DNA of 64,000 nt from Flammeovirga sp. SJP92 (GTDB lineage: Bacteria > Bacteroidota > Bacteroidia > Cytophagales > Flammeovirgaceae), in contig NZ_LQAQ01000061.1 of assembly GCF_001583495.1 (NCBI RefSeq), positions 372,001-436,000 of the forward strand. Reading direction: 5' to 3'. Positions within the stretch are counted from its first letter, which is position 1. Every line of letters begins with the position of its first letter. The position numbers and the translations under genes are program-made. The notes beneath the pieces were generated by a model that had not been told where the DNA came from, searched no databases, and worked only from the letters and a program-made list of their open reading frames with translations. Of this stretch, positions 51,327 through 58,985 are shown piece by piece.

Positions 51327-52196
51327 ATGAATATAAAAGTTGGAAGTGGCGTCAAACAAATGCTTTTAGCATCATTGGTGATGACCACTATGCAGTTGAT
51401 TGTAAAGTCAATTCCACAAATACCACCTCAAGAAGTCGTTTTTTTCCGAGCACTTACCTCTCTCGTTCTTAGCTATGTGACACTCAAAAAAGCAGGGGTT
51501 TACCTTTGGGGGAATAATAAAAAAATGCTTTTACTGAGAGGTTTTTTTGGTACAATTTCTCTTGTATTAGTATTTGCCAGTTTCCAGAACCTTCCTCTTG
51601 CTACAGCTGTTGTTTTACAAAATTTAGCCCCTTTGTTTACTGCACTTTTTGCGATGCTTTTCTTGAAGCAACCACTTAAACCACTTCAATTTCTATTCCT
51701 CGGAATCAGTATTGTAGGTGTGGTTTTCATCAAAGGCTTTGATCCACGAGTAGATCCTGTATTTCTAACCATTGCTTTATTAGGAGCTATTGGTTCTGCG
51801 GCAGCTTATACCGTCATTGGTAAACTAAAAGGAAAAGAACATCCCGTTGTTGTTGTTTTCTATTTTCCATTTGTAGCGGTTCCTATCACAGGTATTTGGA
51901 GTTATTTTGATTGGGTTGTTCCTGAGGGAATTGAAATATGGGCTGCCTTATTAAGTATTGGTGTTTTATCACAAATCGGGCAAATATTATTAACGAAAGC
52001 CTATCAATCTGATGATGATGCACTGACGGTTTCAAGTATGAATTATACGAGTGTAATTTATGGCGCTCTTTACGGAATGTATTTCTTTGGAGAATTCTTC
52101 ACTTTAGAAGTTATTATTGGTATGTTCCTCGTTATTTCGGGTACATTACTAAATCTAGTTTACAAACATAGACTCAATAAAAAAGGAGCGGTATAG
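51327..52196 (+). CDS. EamA/DMT-superfamily transporter
   Basis: 289 aa with about ten hydrophobic helices arranged as two five-helix repeats (QMLLASLVMTTMQLIV, FFRALTSLVLSYVTL, FFGTISLVLVFASFQNLP, VVLQNLAPLFTALFAMLFL, then ALLGAIGSAAAYTVIGKL to IIGMFLVISGTLLNLVY). The PLATAVVLQNLAPLFTALFA segment is the EamA signature. Exports small metabolites; substrate unknown. Single gene closed by a strong terminator shared with ftsZ. Confidence 0.93.
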   Translation: MNIKVGSGVKQMLLASLVMTTMQLIVKSIPQIPPQEVVFFRALTSLVLSYVTLKKAGVYLWGNNKKMLLLRGFFGTISLVLVFASFQNLPLATAVVLQNLAPLFTALFAMLFLKQPLKPLQFLFLGISIVGVVFIKGFDPRVDPVFLTIALLGAIGSAAAYTVIGKLKGKEHPVVVVFYFPFVAVPITGIWSYFDWVVPEGIEIWAALLSIGVLSQIGQILLTKAYQSDDDALTVSSMNYTSVIYGALYGMYFFGEFFTLEVIIGMFLVISGTLLNLVYKHRLNKKGAV

Positions 52197-52218
52197 GATA
52201 CAAAAAACTCAATAAAGA

Positions 52219-52257
52219 AAAACGCCATTGAAATTTCACTTTCAATGGCGTTTTTTA
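52219..52257. terminator. Bidirectional terminator between the EamA gene and ftsZ
   Basis: Perfect stem AAACGCCATTGAAA/TTTCAATGGCGTTT with T-tracts on both strands. Confidence 0.9.
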
Positions 52258-52272
52258 TAGAGAAAAGGCTAT

Positions 52273-53712
52273 TTATTCAGCATCTTCCTGTTCTGATGAT
52301 GGAGGGTTTAGCTTTACACCTCTTCTCATATAAGCAGGAATGTCGCGAAGATCTTTCATATCTTCATTTGAAATATCCTTTACTGATTCAAATTTTTTGT
52401 AACTACTCAGATGAGGAGTTTCTGTTTCTTTAGAAACATCATCTGAAGTAGTAGGACTTTTAGGTTCAGGAGTTACATTATTCCCAACATAATCATCCTC
52501 TAAAGAAAATACTACCTTTTTAGGCTCTTCTTCTTTTTCTGGTTGGGGAGCCGCTGAAGCCTCAACTTGCTGAGGTTTTTCCTCCTCCACAGGTTTCTCT
52601 TCAACAACCGGAGGTTTTTCCTCCTTAACTTCTGAAGTAGGTTTCGCTACTGGAATAGGCGTACTTATTCTAGTGCTTTGTGAACCTGACTCCCCTTTGC
52701 TAAAAAAATCGCTGGTCGTTTTGATATCTTTATCTTCTTCAAAACCTGTAGCAATTACAGTTACGCTGATAGCATCACCCAATGATTCATCTTTAGCCAC
52801 ACCAAAGATAACCTCGGCCTCGTCTCCAGCTCTTTCTTGGATGTAAGTTGTCACTTGTTCCAACTCACTCATATCCAAGTTATCGTAATCACTAACCACA
52901 AGGCTAAGTAAGATGTATTTAGCGTTGGTAATGTCAGTGTTGTTCAATAATGGTGAAGCAATTGCAGCTTCAGTAGCACGAATTGCACGGTCCTCTCCTG
53001 ACTCAATTGATGAGCCCATTACGGCAGTACCAGCATCACGCATTACTGTATTCACATCTTCAAAGTCCACGTTGATGTATGCATCTACAGTAATGATTTC
53101 GGCAATAGACTTCGCTGCACGTGCCAATACATTATCAGCTTGAGCAAACGCTTCTCTCATTGAAGAACGTCCGTAAACCTCTTTCAATTTCTCATTTAGA
53201 ATCACAAGAACAGTATCACAGTGTTCTTTTAGGTCTTCAATACCTTGAAGGGCTCTTCTTTCTTTTGGCTTACCTTCAAATCTGAAAGGCATCGTTACGA
53301 TACCAACAGTAAGAATATTCAAGCTTCTTGCAATTTCAGCAATCACAGGAGCGGCTCCTGTACCTGTTCCGCCACCCATACCGGCAGTAATGAAAACCAT
53401 TTTTGTGCCATTGGACAAGAATGATTTGATTTCATCTTTTGTTTCCATTGCAGATTCTCTACCAATTTCTGGTTTTGCACCTGCTCCTAAACCTGCAGTA
53501 AGTTCAACTCCTAATTGAATTTTATTGGGTACTGGACTTGATTCCAATGCTTGTCTATCTGTGTTAGCCACAAAAAAATCTACATCATGGATTCCAAGTT
53601 CATACATGTGACGAACAGCATTACCGCCACCACCACCAACACCGACCACCTTAATGATCTTGTTAGCTGTAGGGTTGCTTGTCATATCAAACTCGTAGCT
53701 CGTATCAGCCAT
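52273..53712 (-). CDS. ftsZ: Cell division protein FtsZ
   Basis: Tubulin-like GTPase that forms the cytokinetic ring. 479 aa. GTPase core includes IKVVGVGGGGGNAVRHMY, VFITAGMGGGTGTGAAPVIA (tubulin signature), KERRALQGIEDLKEHCDTVL and DAYINVDFEDVNTVMRDAG. After about residue 320 a long acidic Pro/Glu-rich linker follows, typical of Bacteroidota FtsZ, then a conserved C-terminal peptide DLRDIPAYMRRGVKL for FtsA binding. Last gene of the local division cluster, 193 bp after ftsA, so it may have a promoter of its own. Ends at a strong terminator. Confidence 0.97.
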   Translation of the reverse strand: MADTSYEFDMTSNPTANKIIKVVGVGGGGGNAVRHMYELGIHDVDFFVANTDRQALESSPVPNKIQLGVELTAGLGAGAKPEIGRESAMETKDEIKSFLSNGTKMVFITAGMGGGTGTGAAPVIAEIARSLNILTVGIVTMPFRFEGKPKERRALQGIEDLKEHCDTVLVILNEKLKEVYGRSSMREAFAQADNVLARAAKSIAEIITVDAYINVDFEDVNTVMRDAGTAVMGSSIESGEDRAIRATEAAIASPLLNNTDITNAKYILLSLVVSDYDNLDMSELEQVTTYIQERAGDEAEVIFGVAKDESLGDAISVTVIATGFEEDKDIKTTSDFFSKGESGSQSTRISTPIPVAKPTSEVKEEKPPVVEEKPVEEEKPQQVEASAAPQPEKEEEPKKVVFSLEDDYVGNNVTPEPKSPTTSDDVSKETETPHLSSYKKFESVKDISNEDMKDLRDIPAYMRRGVKLNPPSSEQEDAE

Positions 53713-53905
53713 AGATTCTAAAAAATTTATTTATTCAATCACAAAAGTGATTGTTTATTCATATCAAAAATTCAAAATGCTAAAATAATAGCATTATTCG
53801 TAAAAAATGACACATTATTCCACTTTTCTAGTAGAATATGGTCATTTTCTCCAATGAAAATACAGAATTAATAAAAACAATCCAATTTAACGTATGTTTT
53901 CTTGG

Positions 53906-55249
53906 CTAATCTTTATAATCTTCAGTGTCATCATAATCATCAATTAACAAATCCTTCGCCTTTTGAAGGAAGTCAGAGAAAATATTTTTTCCTCTAGGTC
54001 CTGTAGTTTCAGAAACCTTCACACGGTCAGAAGTTCCTTCAGTTTTCACCTCCTGTTGGTAAATACTTCTTGGTCTTTCTAATTCTCTTTGATCTAAAGC
54101 TTTAAACCCTGCCAAAGCTAACCCTAATCCTGTTGAGAATTTTGGGTCTTTTACCTTTTCAGAGCGGTCACTCTTACCTAAAAACGCAGTTGGGTAGCCA
54201 ATTCTTGTGTCTAACCCTACTTTATATTCAAATAAATGCTGAATATTCTTCAATTTTGATCCTCCACCAGTCAAAACCAACCCTCCAGCTAGTTTATCCA
54301 AATAACCTGAGTCTCTTAATTCTGCCTGAATTAGATCAATTATTTCTTCCATTCTTGCCTCAATAATATAAGCAAGGTTTTTAATAGAGATCTCTTTTGG
54401 AGTTCTATTATTAATACCCGGAATTTCAACTACATCAGCATCATTGGTATTTACAGCCATTGACTGACCAAATTTCACTTTCAGTAATTCAGCCTGATGT
54501 TGCATTACTGCACAACCTTGCTTGATATCCGAAGTAATAATGTCTCCACCAAAAGGAATAACAGCTGTATGTCTTATGATTCCATCATAAAAGATAGCAA
54601 TATCAGTAGTACCACCTCCAATGTCAATGATCGCTACACCTGCTTCTTTTTCTTCTTCTGTCAGTACTGCCATACTTGAAGCTAACGGCTCCAACATCAT
54701 CTGATCACATTCCAAGTTACTTCTTTCAATACATTTTTTGATATTTCGTATTGAATTAGAATTGGCTGTAACGATATGAAAATCGGCTTCTAATTTTACT
54801 CCTGCCATACCTACAGGATCTTTTATTTTCTCCTCACTATCAACAGTATAGTGAAGTGGCAATACATGTATAATTTCAGTACCAGGCTCAGTGATGACAC
54901 GATACATATCGTTGGTCAATCGCTCAACATCTGTCACAGAGATTTCGTCTTCTTGATGTGGAAGAGTGATACTTCCATGTTGGCGGAAACTTTTAATGTG
55001 TTTACCGGCAACACCCACATTCACTACATTGATTTCAATTTGCGAGTCTTGTTCAGCAGCTGTAATTGCCTGATCAATAGCTTCAGTAGTTTTTGCGATA
55101 TTACTCACCGTACCATCACGAACACCTTCCGAAGTAGAATGACCTAACCCGAGTATCTCCAATTGATTATACTCATTCATTCTGCCAACTACAGCACACA
55201 CCTTTGTAGTTCCAATATCAAGCCCTACGATTATCTTTTCTTCTTCCAT
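53906..55249 (-). CDS. ftsA: Cell division protein FtsA
   Basis: Actin-like membrane tether for FtsZ. 447 aa. ATP-site motifs IIVGLDIGTTKVCAVVG, AIIDIGGGTTDIAIFYDG and GLVLTGGGSKLKNI are intact, with the 1C-type insert after residue 80. The C-terminal end has a KGKNIFSDFLQKAKDLLIDDYD amphipathic-like segment, probably the membrane-targeting helix. Separated from ftsQ by 177 bp and from ftsZ by 193 bp; gaps this wide are unusual for a coupled dcw operon and could contain promoters. Confidence 0.96.
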   Translation of the reverse strand: MEEEKIIVGLDIGTTKVCAVVGRMNEYNQLEILGLGHSTSEGVRDGTVSNIAKTTEAIDQAITAAEQDSQIEINVVNVGVAGKHIKSFRQHGSITLPHQEDEISVTDVERLTNDMYRVITEPGTEIIHVLPLHYTVDSEEKIKDPVGMAGVKLEADFHIVTANSNSIRNIKKCIERSNLECDQMMLEPLASSMAVLTEEEKEAGVAIIDIGGGTTDIAIFYDGIIRHTAVIPFGGDIITSDIKQGCAVMQHQAELLKVKFGQSMAVNTNDADVVEIPGINNRTPKEISIKNLAYIIEARMEEIIDLIQAELRDSGYLDKLAGGLVLTGGGSKLKNIQHLFEYKVGLDTRIGYPTAFLGKSDRSEKVKDPKFSTGLGLALAGFKALDQRELERPRSIYQQEVKTEGTSDRVKVSETTGPRGKNIFSDFLQKAKDLLIDDYDDTEDYKD

Positions 55250-55426
55250 ACTCTAAACAAATTTATGATGAGTAATTAGTGGGTTTAATTTATTAAATAA
55301 GGATTTTAAATCCGTAAACTATTAAAAAATCAAAATTTCCTAATATGTAGCCAAAAAAGCAAATTATTCAAATTGAAATTAAGCAGACTCTGTTTGAATC
55401 TTTCTTTTTATTGATTCAACACACCC

Positions 55427-56206
55427 CTAGTTACATACAATCTGACCATCGTATTGCAACTTAATGTTTTTATATACATTCCAGCCTTTTGATGTCAAAA
55501 TAGTATTGTAATATACTTTTAATTTTCCAAGCTTTTGATCAAAAGCCAAAGGTTTTCCAAATTCAATGCGTTCTTTTCCTACTTGAGGGTAAGCAATGAT
55601 AGACATATCTCTCTGTAAATCCAGCTGGGTCAGCTGTGCATTCCAAAAGCGGTCATTGCTTAACTTATTGATAAAATACAATAAATTCTGACCATATGCT
55701 TCCTCACTCCAGTATTTGTGAGTCATTAATTTCTCTGCACCATCTCCAGTGATTAAAAGCACACGAGCGGCATACTTTTTAGAAAGTCCAATTAGCTTTC
55801 CTTCTTTATTGATATAAGTTGATTTTCCAGAAGGAGTAATCACCCTTGCAATTGGTCTATCTTGTTCAATATCAATAATCAAATTATTAGAAACATCACG
55901 TGACACTTCTGCTTTTCGAACAAATTGAATGGCATTTAGAGAATTCTCAATCTCCTTTATGGAAATCTGATTGAGATCTTTTCTCTCTAAATTCATTTTT
56001 GTAATAGCATCTTTCACTTCAGTATCCTCTACAAATCGGGGAGCATTATAGTTAGTGACATTAATGATCAACTCACCGTCTGAAGTATAAACGTTTCTTT
56101 TCGTAACTGTGTAAAGTACAAAGACGATCAGCAAGCCAAGAAGTACTAAAATACTTCCGACTCCCTTTTGAGAGAAAAATTGTGATAGTGATTTTTTTTC
56201 TTTCAT
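55427..56206 (-). CDS. ftsQ: Cell division protein FtsQ/DivIB
   Basis: 259 aa. One membrane helix near the N-terminus (VGSILVLLGLLIVFVLYTV) followed by a periplasmic POTRA-like region (LINVTNYNAPRFVEDTEVKDAI) and a beta domain containing FVRKAEVSRDVSNNLIIDIEQDRPIARV, the characteristic FtsQ pattern. The C-terminal LKVYYNTILTSKGWNVYKNIKLQYDGQIVC end matches the Bacteroidota form. Links FtsA/FtsZ to septal peptidoglycan synthesis through FtsB and FtsL. It follows murC by 3 bp. Confidence 0.9.
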   Translation of the reverse strand: MKEKKSLSQFFSQKGVGSILVLLGLLIVFVLYTVTKRNVYTSDGELIINVTNYNAPRFVEDTEVKDAITKMNLERKDLNQISIKEIENSLNAIQFVRKAEVSRDVSNNLIIDIEQDRPIARVITPSGKSTYINKEGKLIGLSKKYAARVLLITGDGAEKLMTHKYWSEEAYGQNLLYFINKLSNDRFWNAQLTQLDLQRDMSIIAYPQVGKERIEFGKPLAFDQKLGKLKVYYNTILTSKGWNVYKNIKLQYDGQIVCN

Positions 56207-56209
56207 AGA

Positions 56210-57583
56210 CTACTCATTATGAATTTGAGCTATATCTTTTATAAAACGATCAATATTTCCTGCTCCAACAGTTGCAATAACTTTACCATCGTATTTTTTC
56301 ACTTCGGACAACAGGTCCTCATCTTGGACAATACGCTTGTTGTCATGCAGGATTTTCCCTAAAAGCATTTCCGAATTGACACCCTCTACAAACTTTTCTC
56401 GAGCTGGATAAAGTGGCAACAACCAAACATCATCTGCCAATGTTAAGCTTTCACCAAAATTATCTGCAAAGTCAGCCGTTCTTGAATACAAATGAGGCTG
56501 GAAGATTACAGTAATTTTTTCTTCTGGGTATAATGCTTTCAGCGATTTGATAAAAGTAGTAATTTCTGTAGGATGATGTGCATAATCATCAATATACACT
56601 TTATTTGGAGTATCTACCCACTTTTCAAAACGTCTCTTCACTCCTCTGTAACTTTCAATCCCTTTTCTTACCTCTTCTGGTGTAATACCAATTTGCAAGG
56701 CAATAGACATAGCCAACAATGCATTCGCTACATTATGATAGCCAGGCATTTGCAGTGCTACGCTTTCCAAAACAACTTCATTGATCTTTGCGTCAAACAC
56801 AAACGCTCCTTTTTCTACATGAAGGTTTGAAGCAAAAACATCTCCCCCTTCAATACCATAAGTTGTTAAGCTCACACCTTCTTGAGGGGTTAATTTTTGA
56901 ATACTTTTTTCTAAAAATAGTTTTCCGTCCTGAGGAAGTTTGTTTATAAATTCTTGAAATGAAACAAAAACCGCTTCTTCATCTCCGTAAATATCTAAAT
57001 GATCTGCTTCACAACTTGTTACTCCAATGATATTAGGTGAAAGTTGTAAAAAAGAACGGTCAAATTCATCTGCTTCAACCACTACAATATGATCCTCTTT
57101 ACTGCTATCTCCCAATAGCATATTGGTGCCATAGTTGGTACTAATACCTCCTAAAAAAGCTGAAACATTTCTATTGGCATGTTTCAAAAGATGAGAGAGC
57201 ATTGAAGAAGTGGTTGTTTTTCCATGCGTACCTGCTATGCCAATTGTAAAGCTGTCAGTTGTAATCATTCCCAACACTTCAGCTCTTTTTTTCAATGTAT
57301 AGCCTTTCTCCTTAAGATACTGCATTCCTCTATGCGAAGATGGAATTGCAGGTGTATAAACTACTAGTACTTCTTCTCTGGGTAATGAAAGTAACTTTTC
57401 AGATAATGCTTCTTCACTGTCATCGAAAACGATATTAATTCCTTCTTCTTGCAGTTTTGATGTAAGATCTGTTGGGGTCTTATCATACCCTTCCACTTCA
57501 TAGGAATTGGCATTAAACCAACGTGCCAAAGCACTCATCCCTATTCCTCCAGCTCCTAAAAAATATATATATGCAGGTAACAT
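56210..57583 (-). CDS. murC: UDP-N-acetylmuramate--L-alanine ligase
   Basis: Adds L-Ala to UDP-MurNAc using ATP, first peptide step of peptidoglycan synthesis. 457 aa with the Mur ligase order: Rossmann YFLGAGGIGMSALARWF, ATP-site GIAGTHGKTTTSSMLSHLL, VVVEADEFDRSFL, VTSCEADHLDIYG, the YHNVANALLAMSIA motif and C-terminal YIDDYAHHPTEITTFIKSLK with KITVIFQPHLYSRTADF. All catalytic residues look intact. It starts 6 bp after murG and precedes ftsQ by 3 bp. Confidence 0.96.
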   Translation of the reverse strand: MLPAYIYFLGAGGIGMSALARWFNANSYEVEGYDKTPTDLTSKLQEEGINIVFDDSEEALSEKLLSLPREEVLVVYTPAIPSSHRGMQYLKEKGYTLKKRAEVLGMITTDSFTIGIAGTHGKTTTSSMLSHLLKHANRNVSAFLGGISTNYGTNMLLGDSSKEDHIVVVEADEFDRSFLQLSPNIIGVTSCEADHLDIYGDEEAVFVSFQEFINKLPQDGKLFLEKSIQKLTPQEGVSLTTYGIEGGDVFASNLHVEKGAFVFDAKINEVVLESVALQMPGYHNVANALLAMSIALQIGITPEEVRKGIESYRGVKRRFEKWVDTPNKVYIDDYAHHPTEITTFIKSLKALYPEEKITVIFQPHLYSRTADFADNFGESLTLADDVWLLPLYPAREKFVEGVNSEMLLGKILHDNKRIVQDEDLLSEVKKYDGKVIATVGAGNIDRFIKDIAQIHNE

Positions 57584-57589
57584 TTTTCT

Positions 57590-58702
57590 TTAATTCATTC
57601 TTTGATAATGACGCTCTGCCGCTTCAATTACAGTATTTGCAATATCATTGGCCGCATTTGGTTTTCCAAGTTTATGAATGGCAGTGCTTAAAGACTGCAA
57701 CCTAACCTCGTCTTTTATTAATTCCAGTACCTCATCTACCAATTTTTCTCTTGCTTCAATGTCTTTTACAAGAACCGCAGCATTTTCATTGACAAGAGCT
57801 GTAGCATTTTTGGTTTGATGATCTTCAGCTACATTTGGCGAAGGTACCAATATGCAAGGTTTCCCGGCTAAGCAAAGTTCTGAAATAGACAAAGCTCCGG
57901 CTCTTGCTACCACTATATCAGAAATTGCATAAACATTGGCCATATTTTTAATAAATGACACTACGTGTAATCCTTCTTTGTCTCCAAATTGAGAATAGTA
58001 CTTTTCATAGTAATACTTCCCTGTTTGCCAAATTACTTGTATTCCTTCATCCAATAACTTTTGAACACCGTTGGCCATACTATCATTTAAAGTCAATGCT
58101 CCCAAACTACCACCAAAAACAAAAGCTACTTTCTTATTAGGATCAAAGTTCCACTCTTTATAACCTTCCTCTTTTTTACTTTCCAATTCAATGATATCCT
58201 GACGAACTGGATTTCCTGTAAAAGAGATTACATTCTTAGGAAAGTAATGCTCCATTCCAGGATAAGCAACACAAATTTTCTCAGCTTTTCCACCTAAAAT
58301 TTTGTTGGTCAATCCTGCGTACCCATTCTGTTCTTGAATAACAGTAGGTATTTTTCTTGATTGTCCTTTCCACATAATAGGGCCACTAGCATAACCGCCA
58401 ACTCCTACTACTACATTAGGTTTAAAATCAGTGATAATTGAACTTGCTTTCCACAAGCTTTTCATCAACTTAAAAGGGAAAGAAAGATTCTTAAGGGTAA
58501 GTTTTCGTTGAATTCCTGCAATTGGCAAACCCATAATTTCATAACCTGATTCAGGTACCTTTTCCATCTCCATTCGTCCTTCTGCACCCACAAAAAGAAT
58601 TTCAGTATCTGGACGCTGTTCTTTAATTGCATTGGCAATTGCAATAGCAGGATAAATATGACCTCCGGTACCGCCCCCACTTATGATGATTTTTAATTTC
58701 AT
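57590..58702 (-). CDS. murG: UDP-N-acetylglucosamine transferase MurG
   Basis: Makes lipid II from lipid I on the inner leaflet. 370 aa GT-B glycosyltransferase. ISGGGTGGHIYPAIAIANAI (first G-loop), VGVGGYASGPIMWKGQ, VIQEQNGYAGLTNKIL, FVFGGSLGALTLND and ARAGALSISELCLAGKPCILVPSP (donor site) are present. It is the first gene of the local cluster murG-murC-ftsQ-ftsA-ftsZ; the usual upstream partner ftsW is not here. A TAnnTTTG element lies 22 bp before the start codon. Confidence 0.96.
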   Translation of the reverse strand: MKLKIIISGGGTGGHIYPAIAIANAIKEQRPDTEILFVGAEGRMEMEKVPESGYEIMGLPIAGIQRKLTLKNLSFPFKLMKSLWKASSIITDFKPNVVVGVGGYASGPIMWKGQSRKIPTVIQEQNGYAGLTNKILGGKAEKICVAYPGMEHYFPKNVISFTGNPVRQDIIELESKKEEGYKEWNFDPNKKVAFVFGGSLGALTLNDSMANGVQKLLDEGIQVIWQTGKYYYEKYYSQFGDKEGLHVVSFIKNMANVYAISDIVVARAGALSISELCLAGKPCILVPSPNVAEDHQTKNATALVNENAAVLVKDIEAREKLVDEVLELIKDEVRLQSLSTAIHKLGKPNAANDIANTVIEAAERHYQRMN

Positions 58703-58723
58703 TTGATATGTTTCTGGTTTACC

Positions 58724-58731
58724 AAAATTAT
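58724..58731 (-). promoter_or_regulatory. Promoter -7 element of murG cluster (TAATTTTG)
   Basis: Exact TAnnTTTG match on the minus strand just upstream of murG. No well-spaced TTG. Supported by the terminator at 58799-58828, which isolates the cluster from the gene before it. Confidence 0.4.
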
Positions 58732-58798
58732 GGCAAGTAGAAAGGTAATCTAAATACTTGCGTTGGAATATCTATTAAAATAAGCCCCTATAAAAAAG

Positions 58799-58828
58799 TA
58801 AAAGTATTCTATTACTAGAATACTTTTA
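58799..58828 (-). terminator. Terminator between the CHU_C protein gene and murG
   Basis: Perfect 13-bp stem TAAAAGTATTCTA/TAGAATACTTTTA with a 4-nt loop, and CTTTTTTATAG following on the minus strand. It lies about 158 bp past the stop of the large secreted-protein gene. Confidence 0.8.
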
Positions 58829-58985
58829 CAAAAATAGAATTATTTTATGATTAAGGGTATGTTTAAAACCTCTCTTTTAATGAAAATCTCCCCAATCTGA
58901 ACATGAGTTTGTAAATTTTATCATATAAAGAACTTCTATTGATTCAAAAACTGATATTTCCACAAAACTTCAGAGTTGAAAATCA

